Origin: a bacterium
GTDB taxonomy: Bacteria > NPL-UPA2 > JAUVJM01
NCBI GenBank assembly: GCA_030606215.1
Contig: JAUWGW010000003.1
Span: forward strand, 68,407 to 121,682
Reading direction: 5' to 3'
Length of the DNA: 53,276 nt
The translations under genes and the position numbers were made by a program. The stretch's first letter is position 1, and each line of letters starts with the position of its first letter. Of this stretch, positions 41,772 through 50,587 are shown piece after piece. The notes beneath the pieces were generated by a model. The model did no database searches. It saw only the letters and a list, made by a program, of their open reading frames with translations, and was not told where the DNA came from.

Positions 41772-44141
41772 TCATATAATGAATACCCCTGCAGGTGCTT
41801 GATAGTTAAACCCTATTTCATCATCATAGTACCTTGACTCTAAAAAATAAAAATCGCCCCTCCCTTTTATGGCAATATCATCGGGATTGAATTTGTAAGC
41901 ATTTACGGAAATAGAATTCATTGCTATTTTGCTCAAGAGGCTCTTAAGCCTTCTTCTACGTTCCCATCTGTCAATATCTTCTTTGAAAATCTGTTCTATT
42001 TCTTGTTTTAATTCTGGAATATACTTTTCAACTATTAGGCTATATTGCTGCAAATTTCCTCTCAGTTCTTTCCTAATATCAAACTCGTGCTGCTTCCCGC
42101 CCTTAAGATACTTATGAGAGAAATCTATCAAACATTTTGTTCTGTTTTCACCTAAATTCTTACGCTTAAGTTCAATGAAATACTGAGATGCTAAGTCAAA
42201 AACTTTATTTTCCATAACCTCATCACTTTCGCACCCATTCAAAATATCCATTGTCGCATCAAGAGAGAGTCTGCTATCATTGCCATAAACCATTGCACTA
42301 AATTCGCCTGTTGGACAAAAATTACTAACTGCATCTGGATCATACAACCTGACAATCTCAACAATACTTATGTCTTTTTCTCCTTCTCTGTTGCACCGTC
42401 CTGCAACTTGAATAATTGAATCCAATGGACCAAAATCTCGAATTACATAGTCCATATCAATATCCACACCTGCTTCAATACATTGAGTGGTTATAACTAA
42501 CGCCCGTTTTGAACTTTTAATTTTCTCAATCCTATCCAATCTTTCTGCTGGTATAACATAGGAAGAAAGAAAATAGGTTTCTCTATCTCCCACGAAACCC
42601 TTCAGTTCTTCATACACTTGTTTGGCTGAATCCCGTGTATTAAGAACTATCATAATTTTTTCTTCCTTCATCCCTGGAAGATTATTTCTCATTTCATCAA
42701 TAAAGTTATTTATCGCTTTTCTGTTTTTGTGCTTTAGAAGCAGCTTGTAGCGTAACCTTTTCTCAAAATATCTTTCAGGCCCTTTTTCTACATTACCCAC
42801 TCTAATGCTTGGAACAATTTCTTTTGCATTATCTAAAAATCGGGGCTGGGTCGCGGACATAACAAGGAGATAGCTTTTACCTATATTGGTAATATGCCTA
42901 ATAAAAGTAGAAAAAGGATCCCAAAGATGAGTTGGCAAGGCTTGCACCTCATCCATAACAATAATGCTGTTTAATAGATTGTGGAATCTCATAAGATGTT
43001 TGGGCTTGAAACTGAAAAAGGCATACAATAACTGGTCAAAAGTAGTCATTATTATTTGGGATTTCCAGATATTGACAAAAAACTCAGCGGTATTAGGCTC
43101 ATACCCGTTAAACTCGAATGATGAGAGGGAGTGGGTTTTAAGAAATAGTTCTTCAACAGGTTCATTAAGGAATTTTTCGTATTCTTTTGCCGATTGGTCA
43201 ATGATTGAAAGAAATGGCAGGGCAATAATAATTTGAGGGGTAAAACCTAAATCCTCCTGTATTTTGTTTCGCAGTTTTATCGCCCATGAGGCAGCCAATA
43301 AAGTCTTTCCCAGACCAGTTGGCAAGGTCAGTGAATATATATGATTGCTCAAATCAAGTTTCTCCAAATTTTCCATTACATCTTTATAGGCCCTTTCTCT
43401 ATCTGCATTTATATTCGCCTTTCTATTTTTAAACTCCTTTGCCTTATACGCATCAATTGTATATGGATCAATAGGTATAGGTTTTCTTTGATAGAGTTTT
43501 TTATCTTTAACGGCAAGGTATGCTTTATCTGCCTCTAACAGCAAAGAGTAGATAAATAATGTCAATAAACGAGATTCTCTTTTCTGTTCGATTGAAAGTT
43601 CTGACAAATCAGAAAAGATGTCTTCGATGCCGCAATCTACAGCAGTTGGGTTAAGTGAATCTATTTCGACATCCATTTTCACTTCTTTCAAAATCGGCAA
43701 GGTAAAAATCTCTTTTTTGAAAGCCTTTAAACGATCTTCCATCACTGCATCATTTGGCAAGTCTTTTGATAATTTAGAATGGTGAAACGAGATGGCTAAT
43801 AAAGGTGCCAAGGCGATGATTTCGTTCAGGTTATTTTCTTTGCAATAAGTTAAAAGAGGTTCATAGGCAAGTATAGCAGATAGACCAGTATGCTGGTGTT
43901 CTCCATTTGGCCCTTTTTTACCAGTTTCTAACCGCTCCTGAAAATATGTTGTTGCCTTGCCTATATCATGGAATAAAGCAGTTCTTTTAACAAGAGCTTT
44001 TAGATGATCATTGGTAAGACCAAGAGATTCAAACTGCACTCTCTTATCTTCAAGGAGTTCAGTTGCGATATCCGCAACTTGCGCTAAATGTTCTTCCAGA
44101 GGCAGATCGGGATGAGATTTAATATCAGAAAATTGACACAT
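41772..44141 (-). CDS. cas3: CRISPR-associated helicase-nuclease Cas3
   Basis: Degrades target DNA recruited by Cascade. The 789-residue protein combines an N-terminal HD nuclease (HPD near 10, TALFHDIGKATTYF with His58-Asp59, HQHTGLSA near 83, FHHSKL near 120) and a superfamily 2 helicase: Walker A LPTGLGKT (273-281), VMDEVQALP (DEVQ box 397-400), LVMSATQPRF (motif III) and VAGRCNREG (motif VI). Overlap of 17 bases with cas5. All catalytic motifs are present, so the system looks competent for interference. Confidence 0.97.
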   Translation of the reverse strand: MCQFSDIKSHPDLPLEEHLAQVADIATELLEDKRVQFESLGLTNDHLKALVKRTALFHDIGKATTYFQERLETGKKGPNGEHQHTGLSAILAYEPLLTYCKENNLNEIIALAPLLAISFHHSKLSKDLPNDAVMEDRLKAFKKEIFTLPILKEVKMDVEIDSLNPTAVDCGIEDIFSDLSELSIEQKRESRLLTLFIYSLLLEADKAYLAVKDKKLYQRKPIPIDPYTIDAYKAKEFKNRKANINADRERAYKDVMENLEKLDLSNHIYSLTLPTGLGKTLLAASWAIKLRNKIQEDLGFTPQIIIALPFLSIIDQSAKEYEKFLNEPVEELFLKTHSLSSFEFNGYEPNTAEFFVNIWKSQIIMTTFDQLLYAFFSFKPKHLMRFHNLLNSIIVMDEVQALPTHLWDPFSTFIRHITNIGKSYLLVMSATQPRFLDNAKEIVPSIRVGNVEKGPERYFEKRLRYKLLLKHKNRKAINNFIDEMRNNLPGMKEEKIMIVLNTRDSAKQVYEELKGFVGDRETYFLSSYVIPAERLDRIEKIKSSKRALVITTQCIEAGVDIDMDYVIRDFGPLDSIIQVAGRCNREGEKDISIVEIVRLYDPDAVSNFCPTGEFSAMVYGNDSRLSLDATMDILNGCESDEVMENKVFDLASQYFIELKRKNLGENRTKCLIDFSHKYLKGGKQHEFDIRKELRGNLQQYSLIVEKYIPELKQEIEQIFKEDIDRWERRRRLKSLLSKIAMNSISVNAYKFNPDDIAIKGRGDFYFLESRYYDDEIGFNYQAPAGVFII

Positions 44142-44838
44142 ATTTACCCCACACTGGTATTTTTAAAATATTCTTCACATTTTTAAGAGGAATTGTCTCA
44201 CCATCAAGGTTTACTGTAAAGACCTCATGCTCGAAATCTCTTGGCGATTTGATACCTTTTAACCCTTCAAATTCAGTTATGCGTAGTTTATTTTCTTTGG
44301 GTAATGTGTTTATTTTGTCAAAATCTAACTTCCCGTGGAATTCTCGAATAAAAGCACCGTCTACCTCTACATCAACACCATCAATTGAATTCCCCTCAAC
44401 AACATCAGATACTTGGAAATCCGTGCTGGCTATAAATTGGGCAAGCCCAAGATAGGGTGTAAATATAGGCGCTTGTTGTTTCATAAGTTTCTGAATATCC
44501 TGAAGAACAGTATTTTTCCCAGACAGATAAACACGATATTTCGGTGCAACAATCACTTCCACTGATGTCCTGGAAGACTTTTTGTTTGCAGAGTTTCCAG
44601 GGAACCCCTGTCTTGTCAAGTAAGGCATGGATATTGTGCGATATTCACCACATATCTCTATACCACACTGAAGTTCTTGATAAAGACTCAGATCGTCTTT
44701 TTCAATACCGAAAACTGAACCTACAAAACCCATAATTGCAGTTTTTGTAGGACAAGGTTGAGTTAGTCGGTAAACGTTTGTATATGGTACGCAGAAGTGG
44801 GCAAATCGGCCCTTCATCATAAAGGATAAAACTTTCAT
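44125..44838 (-). CDS. cas5: CRISPR-associated protein Cas5 (type I-B)
   Basis: The Cascade subunit that caps the 5' handle of the crRNA. It opens KVLSFMMKGRFAHFCVPYTN, then PTKTAIMGFVGSVFGIEKDD, the G-rich RAMP loop of Cas5b. The ATG at 44838 is chosen because GGAG lies six bases ahead; an upstream ATG at 44850 overlaps the cas7 stop. Length of ~237 residues is standard. Confidence 0.93.
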   Translation of the reverse strand: MKVLSFMMKGRFAHFCVPYTNVYRLTQPCPTKTAIMGFVGSVFGIEKDDLSLYQELQCGIEICGEYRTISMPYLTRQGFPGNSANKKSSRTSVEVIVAPKYRVYLSGKNTVLQDIQKLMKQQAPIFTPYLGLAQFIASTDFQVSDVVEGNSIDGVDVEVDGAFIREFHGKLDFDKINTLPKENKLRITEFEGLKGIKSPRDFEHEVFTVNLDGETIPLKNVKNILKIPVWGKYVSIF

Positions 44839-44849
44839 CGCTGTCTCCA

Positions 44850-46091
44850 TTAATCAAAATCAATATCCGTATCTTCAGTAACTTTTTTCTCCAGATCATT
44901 ATGTAGCTCTTGTTTAAATTGCTCAAGTGTTATTAACCCGTTAGAGGCAAACTTGATGGCTTTTATAGCCTCTTTTCTGGAGCCAACTTTTTCATAAAAC
45001 TTTGTTAAATCCAAAGTAAAATCCTCAATGCTTCTATAAGCTTCTTCTTCAACAGGCTTTTCATTCCTCGTAGCAGGTTTTAATTCAGCACTGTTTATAA
45101 GGTCTCCGAAGTGAAAAGGTTTACTATATTCAATGTCTATCAACAACCTTGGCACCTGGTTTTTGCTTCTGGTATGCCGAGCTCTTGTCCCACGCCACAA
45201 GGCTTTTAAAAACAGTTCGCAGTCATTATCGGTAAGTCCTGTAAATCTAGCTGCATTTTCATTGGCTATTGCACTGGTGGCAAAAAGGCCGTACTCAATG
45301 CAGTGAGTATCACCAAATGATCCGCCCCCATGTTCTGCCTCCTCCTTTTCTCCTGCAGGTTTCTTGTCTGGTGCCATAATGCTGGTAATTTGTTTATTAG
45401 ACTGAACAACTCTGTGCAGTGAGGTTCCCACCTCAATTTGTATGGGTCCAGTCAAAGGGCCACCAATGTCAGCAAGTGGCGTTTTGCTCTTTATTGCCAA
45501 CACACTTCCAAACATTCTTAGATCATAGAAACACTGACACAGATGTTTTCGTAAATCGTTAATTAGATTTGGCCAGTTTTCTCTTTCATCTATCAGAGCT
45601 TTCAACTTTTCAGCAGACTTCTTTTCTTCAAAACTTTTAAAAAGCTTCAATTTTTCTTCTAATGTTTTCTTCTCTTTTTCCAGTTTTTCCTTTTCTTTCT
45701 CTTTAGCTGTAGAAAGCTCTTGTTCGATATTTTGAACCTTTGTTTTGATATCATCCAAAATATTCCCTATTGAAGTTTTAACTACTTCGATCGTTTGCCT
45801 CTTCTTTTCCTCAGAGCCAAAGAAAAAATCTATTATTCGTTCTGTAAGTGTTACTATTCGTGAGGTATCTTCCCCCAAACGAGTTATGAGTATTGAGTCT
45901 ACTCCTTTAATCTTTGATATGTAATCCCTGACTGACCTTTTAACACACACATCTGTTACATCGCACTTCTTTGTGTGCCTGTCTATGCGAGGTTCATTCC
46001 CACTTGGGTCGCCATTCGGGTTGCTCTTGCGAACATCCCATAAAAATAAGGTCTCATGCCTATTACCTAATACAGAATCATTCTTCTTCAT
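44850..46091 (-). CDS. cas7: CRISPR-associated protein Cas7 (type I-B) with coiled-coil insertion
   Basis: The backbone subunit of Cascade. The conserved start ETLFLWDVRKSNPNGDP (13-29) is followed at ~95-172 by a Lys/Glu-rich coiled coil (for example LSTAKEKEKEKLEKEKKTLE) that is absent from ordinary Cas7, and then by RMFGSVLAIKSK with GPLTGPIQIE and the HRVVQSNK thumb region. At 413 residues it is about 100 longer than usual Csh2. The ATG at 46091 follows AAAGGAGGAAAAG; an upstream start at 46112 is less likely. It overlaps cas8b by 14 bases. Confidence 0.93.
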   Translation of the reverse strand: MKKNDSVLGNRHETLFLWDVRKSNPNGDPSGNEPRIDRHTKKCDVTDVCVKRSVRDYISKIKGVDSILITRLGEDTSRIVTLTERIIDFFFGSEEKKRQTIEVVKTSIGNILDDIKTKVQNIEQELSTAKEKEKEKLEKEKKTLEEKLKLFKSFEEKKSAEKLKALIDERENWPNLINDLRKHLCQCFYDLRMFGSVLAIKSKTPLADIGGPLTGPIQIEVGTSLHRVVQSNKQITSIMAPDKKPAGEKEEAEHGGGSFGDTHCIEYGLFATSAIANENAARFTGLTDNDCELFLKALWRGTRARHTRSKNQVPRLLIDIEYSKPFHFGDLINSAELKPATRNEKPVEEEAYRSIEDFTLDLTKFYEKVGSRKEAIKAIKFASNGLITLEQFKQELHNDLEKKVTEDTDIDFD

Positions 46092-48348
46092 TGTCTTTTC
46101 CTCCTTTTTCATTTGCTATTTCTTTATCAGATTTTTGCCAAACAGTTGATATTTTCTCTCTTTGTTCTTCTGGGATTAAACTCAAAAATCCCTCTAATGC
46201 AGAGGTGTCTTTCACATTAAGTTTTTCTTTATTCCCATTCAAGCATTCTTTGATTTCATCTGTTATTTGCATCCCCAATTCTTTAAGTTTTTTATTAATT
46301 GCCTTAACAACATCCTTTTTTAAGATGAAACTCTGTCCAACAGCCCATCCATGACAAAAGGCTATCAAGGCAACTCGGTCGTTATCACATCTTCCACAAT
46401 CATAATAGGCAATGGCTTTAGTAAGTTCTTGCAGTCTTGGACTCGATATAATTTTCTCCTTGTTTTTAATGTAGTTCAGAATCTTTGGGTAAATATCCTC
46501 CAAAATGTCCCCGTAAGTTAATGCCATAGTTCCCAGCCAATTATATGCGGCAAGTCTACTACTGTCTTTCTGGAGATACTCGACATACGAAAATAGACAT
46601 CCAACAAAGAACGGAGCAAGATATTGCTCGTCTTTGAATAAAGGATGCCTTTCAACAAACTCACCTAAGTCTGGCATGGCTGTAAATGAAAAGCGTACTT
46701 TCTCTGTTTCCCCCATAATTTCCACCTCATCTTTAGATTTATTGATTTTTCCTATTTGTTCTAAGAAAACAAATAAAGACAGAAGATTGCCGATATAGTT
46801 ATCTTTTGCATATCTGGCTTTTCTGTCTTCATCTGTTGCATTCCGACTTGTCTTTATCGCAGAAACCAAATTTCCATAGCAATCCTCTGCAATTTCGCTA
46901 CAAGAAATTTCCTGCCCATAAAAAATTGCCCTTAAATAGCGTTCAGTTTCTGATCTCCGTCTACTCTTGTCCTTTTTCTTTTCTTCCCATGGCGGATAGA
47001 ATAGTTGATAAAGTAAATAGAAATCATCCTGGATATTCCATGGACAATTCCGATCTCTGCCTCTCAGAGACCACATCTCATCAAGTTGTTTGTTGGCCTC
47101 CTGCATTGCATTGGCAATTTGCGAAAGCCTGCTTGGCAAAACATCAGGGAATATAATATTCAATCTATCTAATCTTTTTACATCTTTTGTCTCGCCGACT
47201 GTAATATAATCACCAAAAATAAATGTTACAGTAGCATAGGATGGTAATTGGCCAAGCCTGTATAATAATCTTTCCTCCGTAGACGCTGCATCTTTTTTGT
47301 CAGATGAACCCCAGAATCTTTTAAGATTCTCATACAACCTTCTCTTTTCGCTTTGATCTAAGGGAAGTAGCTTTATAGAAGGTAAAACCAAACATTCATT
47401 CCCACCCAACTTGCGTGTTAAAGTTTCAAGTATCCGTTGTTTAAAGATAAACAACAAATCAGCACAACCTTGACATAAACTAAAAGACGCCACCTCAGAA
47501 TATTCAAATGAAGAATAACTCTTTTTCTCCAGCTGATAGAATGATAGTTCTGCAGGCACATGCCACAATTTCAGTAAAGGCTTTTCCCTAAAACATGATG
47601 GGCATGTTCCAATAAAATTTTTAATTTCTAATCTTGTGTCCCTATTCGCAAAATATTTAAGTCCGCCATCAATACCTGCTCTCATTCTTACGAACAATAA
47701 GTAACGCCTGAATAATTCATAGTCTCCAATGGTTTTGTCATCAACAATTATACCTATAAAAATGTCTGCATTAGATTCAAGCGATGAAACTTTATCTTTA
47801 ACTTGTTTATCTATCTCGTTTTTATTTTTATTCAAAACGGCGATTATATTTTTAAGCCATGTTGATTCTTCCTTTTTATCCTTACTCCAAAATAATGGGC
47901 CAGTTTCAGTACGTGTTTTATTCTTTCCCTTGTCTGTATAAACATAACAATAACTATCTGATATAACTTGCAGTGGTTTTATTAACTCATCTATTGAAAA
48001 CTTGCCTTTCTTAAAGTAATCATGAGGACTGCTACGACTTTCCTTGCTTTGCCTTTGCCCAGACCCTTGCCAGAACAAATGACTCGACCAATCATCGACT
48101 TTGTCAATTCCTACATAATTTTCGTAGTCTTTATATTTGACCTTACAACTTTTGTTTTTAGTATTTACATCAACAAACAAAGCATATTTACATTTGCCTT
48201 TCGGATTTACATCTGCCAAAAGTCCTGTTGACTTTTTAGGCACATTTTGAATTAGCTCATCATGAAAATCGTTCCACGACTTACCTTCCGGCAATAATCC
48301 ATTAGAGTGCAAATATAATTCTGTAAGCAATTTAATATCTTTTAGCAT
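46078..48348 (-). CDS. cas8b: CRISPR-associated large subunit Cas8b (TM1802/Csh1-like)
   Basis: The PAM-reading large subunit of the type I-B Cascade. The 756-residue protein has a four-cysteine zinc finger (CPSCFREK at ~257 and CQGCADL at ~295), typical of the TM1802/Csh1 branch, and a helical C-terminal half. Length and neighbours identify it rather than a sharp active-site motif. AAAGGAACAG precedes the ATG. It is the first cas gene; a 227-bp gap and an unrecognised gene (48576-49472) lie upstream. Confidence 0.88.
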   Translation of the reverse strand: MLKDIKLLTELYLHSNGLLPEGKSWNDFHDELIQNVPKKSTGLLADVNPKGKCKYALFVDVNTKNKSCKVKYKDYENYVGIDKVDDWSSHLFWQGSGQRQSKESRSSPHDYFKKGKFSIDELIKPLQVISDSYCYVYTDKGKNKTRTETGPLFWSKDKKEESTWLKNIIAVLNKNKNEIDKQVKDKVSSLESNADIFIGIIVDDKTIGDYELFRRYLLFVRMRAGIDGGLKYFANRDTRLEIKNFIGTCPSCFREKPLLKLWHVPAELSFYQLEKKSYSSFEYSEVASFSLCQGCADLLFIFKQRILETLTRKLGGNECLVLPSIKLLPLDQSEKRRLYENLKRFWGSSDKKDAASTEERLLYRLGQLPSYATVTFIFGDYITVGETKDVKRLDRLNIIFPDVLPSRLSQIANAMQEANKQLDEMWSLRGRDRNCPWNIQDDFYLLYQLFYPPWEEKKKDKSRRRSETERYLRAIFYGQEISCSEIAEDCYGNLVSAIKTSRNATDEDRKARYAKDNYIGNLLSLFVFLEQIGKINKSKDEVEIMGETEKVRFSFTAMPDLGEFVERHPLFKDEQYLAPFFVGCLFSYVEYLQKDSSRLAAYNWLGTMALTYGDILEDIYPKILNYIKNKEKIISSPRLQELTKAIAYYDCGRCDNDRVALIAFCHGWAVGQSFILKKDVVKAINKKLKELGMQITDEIKECLNGNKEKLNVKDTSALEGFLSLIPEEQREKISTVWQKSDKEIANEKGGKDNEEE

Positions 48349-48366
48349 TCTTCTGTTCCTTTATAC

Positions 48367-48468
48367 CTAATACCTATAAAACTCTGGCCGATTCTGATAT
48401 TCGTGACCAAAGAAACCCCGCAGTCGTCGAGCATTATCATATAGCAAGTGACTCTTCCATTTCCAATT
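48367..48468 (-). pseudogene. possible remnant of a coding tail
   Basis: A 33-codon run without start codon reads NWKWKSHLLYDNARRLRG then FFGHEYQNRPEFYRY before TAG. The aromatic and basic composition looks like protein, not random. The neighbouring frame upstream (48437-48575) also looks partly coding (GGPKRLRGEKDIGVPK), so a small gene with a frameshift may lie between the orphan gene and cas8b. No family assignment. Confidence 0.3.
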
Positions 48469-48575
48469 TTAAGGATATACTTTCAATCATATTTCTTTTA
48501 GGGACCCCGATGTCTTTTTCTCCTCTCAACCTCTTTGGCCCGCCCTGAATCTTAATGCTTTCTCTTCCCACCACC

Positions 48576-49472
48576 TCAATTCTTTGATTGATACACATCC
48601 TTGCGAATTTGTATTTTGAACTGTTTGTCTTTTGTAAAATAGCCAAAACTAACATGCAAAAGTGGGATGTCTTTTAGGATTCTTTTTCTTTCTTTCCAAT
48701 CTATATGATAATTTGAGCCCAAATCGTGACTGGAAAGTACCAGCGACTTCGACGAAGTGAGGTATTTAAACCTGTTATGGTCGTCATAGATCATAATATG
48801 GGTGGGGATATCAATTCCTTTGTTCTGACAGCGGGCGAAAAGAAACCCATAGCGAGAATGGTTCTCTCTTTGCCCGGAAGAACCACTTCCTCCTGAAACG
48901 CAAGAGGTTTGACCTTTTTCTACAAAAAAATATGTTTGCACCGCAGAATTTCTATAATCCCAGTAATTCCAGGGATAGGGCACATCATAAATCCTTGCGA
49001 TCTGATAACAAAACCTATCTCTGGTTAACTCTTTTATCTTCTTCTCCCAATCCTCAGGCTTTCGCATCCTTTGATGCGCCTCGTTCAGGAATCTATTTAG
49101 CGACTGTTTGATCAGTAGATCATAAGCATGGTATATCTCTATCTTCTTTTTCTTGACTTTTTTTTCTGCGGCTTGCCGACATTCAATATCATGATCAGAG
49201 AAATATCTATTCACTTTCTCCTGAACTAAAGAACATCTTTCGGTTCTGACCCACCGGACATATTTCTTATCACGCCTATGCTCGCCCTTCAATATATCAA
49301 CGATTACGATAATTGTTTCTAATTTTATTCTGCCGGATATAGCATTCCTGTACATTTTGTCTTCATCAAGGCGGGAGTATATGAGCCGCTCAGGACTAAA
49401 GCCGGCAAATTTCTTCCTGAGGAAATCAGGTACCGGTTTCAGATCAGACAAGAGATAGGTCTTTTTCATCAT
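48576..49472 (-). CDS. unrecognised 299-residue protein upstream of cas8b
   Basis: I do not recognise the family. The protein is basic and soluble, without signal peptide or membrane segment. Notable parts are MMKKTYLLSDLKPVPDFLRK at the start, a KKVKKKKIEIYHAYDLLI region, two close clusters of aromatic residues (YDVPYPWNYWDYRN) and a C-terminal half with IPTHIMIYDDHNRFKYL and LSSHDLGSNYHIDW; the paired His and Asp could be metal or nuclease ligands. The ATG at 49472 follows the stop of the mini-protein by four bases and has GGGAG nearby; a longer frame starts inside the mini-protein gene. It is oriented with the cas genes, so it may be a cas-associated accessory gene. Confidence 0.7.
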   Translation of the reverse strand: MMKKTYLLSDLKPVPDFLRKKFAGFSPERLIYSRLDEDKMYRNAISGRIKLETIIVIVDILKGEHRRDKKYVRWVRTERCSLVQEKVNRYFSDHDIECRQAAEKKVKKKKIEIYHAYDLLIKQSLNRFLNEAHQRMRKPEDWEKKIKELTRDRFCYQIARIYDVPYPWNYWDYRNSAVQTYFFVEKGQTSCVSGGSGSSGQRENHSRYGFLFARCQNKGIDIPTHIMIYDDHNRFKYLTSSKSLVLSSHDLGSNYHIDWKERKRILKDIPLLHVSFGYFTKDKQFKIQIRKDVYQSKN

Positions 49473-49476
49473 CTCC

Positions 49477-49614
49477 CTAATGTCTCTCCTTAGTTTCCTT
49501 GCCCATCTGCTTTGGTCCGGTTCTATCTTTTGGCTTGTGTTTGGGTTCCCAGCTGTGTTTCCACGGCTTGCACATGGCACATCCCGAAGATTTCTTGTCT
49601 TTATATTTTGCCAT
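49477..49614 (-). CDS. CxxCKPWKH mini-protein, right copy (45 residues)
   Basis: ATG at 49614 starts MAKYKDKKSSGCAMCKPWKH and continues SWEPKHKPKDRTGPKQMG to TKERH. Nearly identical to the left copy at 36580-36723 over the first 32 residues. The overlap with the 18-residue leader peptide (TGATG) and the four-base spacing to the next gene suggest coupled translation of all three. Function unknown; the CxxC with clustered Lys, His and Trp could bind metal or nucleic acid. Confidence 0.65.
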   Translation of the reverse strand: MAKYKDKKSSGCAMCKPWKHSWEPKHKPKDRTGPKQMGKETKERH

Positions 49615-49670
49615 CAGTGAAGTTTAACCAGCTCTTTTAGAGAAAGGTTTTCTATCTCAATATTACTCAT
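49614..49670 (-). CDS. possible 18-residue leader peptide
   Basis: ATG at 49670 starts MSNIEIENLSLKELVKLH and stops at 49614-49616 as TGATG with the mini-protein ATG. It begins next to the predicted transcription start, so the message could be leaderless. Its wording resembles the first residues of longer small proteins I recall (LSLEELVKLHN...), hinting at a truncated gene. Translation would favour coupling to the downstream genes. Confidence 0.35.
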   Translation of the reverse strand: MSNIEIENLSLKELVKLH

Positions 49671-49676
49671 AAACCT

Positions 49677-49685
49677 ATTATACCA
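49677..49685 (-). promoter_or_regulatory. extended -10 promoter for the orphan/cas operon
   Basis: Minus strand TGGTATAAT is a perfect extended -10 (TGnTATAAT). No convincing -35 lies 16-18 bases upstream. The start would be near 49670. It is the only good promoter between here and cas8b, so the mini-protein, the 299-residue gene and perhaps all cas genes could be read from it. Confidence 0.5.
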
Positions 49686-49797
49686 AAAAATTCTTGAAAA
49701 AATATTAAAAAATGCTTCTATGCAAGTCAGTGGGAGAGATTACAGCTTTTCATGGTTTCATACTTGCACAGCTCTGAAGAATACTTGCAATTTGAGG

Positions 49798-49825
49798 TTG
49801 ACAGTATTTATGGCGATGGTAGAAT
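49798..49825 (+). promoter_or_regulatory. sigma70-type promoter for the surA-like operon
   Basis: TTGACA (49798-49803), a 16-base spacer and TAGAAT (49820-49825). It lies about 70 bases ahead of the start of the surA-like gene. The rest of the gap 49686-49894 contains nothing else recognisable. Confidence 0.55.
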
Positions 49826-49894
49826 ACAGACGATGAGATGGGATAATTTAATGCCAAATCTATCAGAATGCGGAATAAAGAAAGAGGGGTAACT

Positions 49895-50587
49895 ATGAAT
49901 ACTAAGCGCTCAACACTGACCGCTGGTCACTGTATTTTGAAGGTGGCAGACCTTATATTAATCACAATGCTTATTGTTCTGCCAACACTAATCACCAGTG
50001 CGGAAATAATTGAAGGGATAGCCGCTATTGTGAATGATGAAATCATTACTTGCTCAAAGCTTGAAGAGTTTCTGGCTCCACATCTTCTCTATATTAATCA
50101 AAATTTCTCAGAGGAGGTTAGGCAGGAGAAAATGGTTTTGATGAGGAGAGAACTGCTTGAAGGAATGATTGAGGAGGAACTTTTACTATCTGAGGCAAGG
50201 AAACAAGGGATTGTGGTGTCGGACGAGGAACTAGAGAAGCATTTGGGTGTTATCAAAGGGAAATTTGATTCAGAAGAAAAATTTCAGTTACAGCTCAGTG
50301 AAGAGAAGCTCACCGAAGAAAAGTTTAGGGAAAGGTTAAGAGAGCAGATACTGCTGAAGAATCTCGTTGATTTAAAAATCGCAAGTCAGATTGAAACACC
50401 TTCTGAGGAAGAGATGAAGAAATTTTTCAGGGAAAATAAGAAAGAGTTTAGAACCCGCCAGAAAGAATTCTCTGAAGTGCGCAGGGAAATTGAAAATCGT
50501 CTTTACCGTTTAAAGATGGAAGAAGTGCTGGGCAGATGGCTCAAAGAACTGAAAGAGAAAGCCTACATTCAAATAATAGACAAATGA
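49895..50587 (+). CDS. SurA N-terminal-domain chaperone-like protein, no parvulin domain
   Basis: A ~230-residue exported protein: a signal or membrane helix (ADLILITMLIVLPTLI) is followed by the SurA_N-like IIEGIAAIVNDEIITCSKLEEFL and helices (ELLEGMIEEELLLSEARKQGI, DEELEKHLGVIKGKF) ending in an Arg/Glu-rich tail. SurA is a periplasmic chaperone for outer-membrane proteins; here the peptidyl-prolyl isomerase domains are missing. The ATG at 49895 follows AGAGGGGTAAC; the frame is open nine codons further. The order surA-pdxA-rsmA matches enterobacteria, supporting the family call and a diderm envelope. Confidence 0.82.
   Translation: MNTKRSTLTAGHCILKVADLILITMLIVLPTLITSAEIIEGIAAIVNDEIITCSKLEEFLAPHLLYINQNFSEEVRQEKMVLMRRELLEGMIEEELLLSEARKQGIVVSDEELEKHLGVIKGKFDSEEKFQLQLSEEKLTEEKFRERLREQILLKNLVDLKIASQIETPSEEEMKKFFRENKKEFRTRQKEFSEVRREIENRLYRLKMEEVLGRWLKELKEKAYIQIIDK

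Noticed and set aside
48437-48655. 72-codon minus-strand frame overlapping the end of the 299-residue gene
   Set aside because: Its start lies inside the orphan gene with no ribosome-binding site. Part may be a remnant, reported separately, but it is not supported as a gene.
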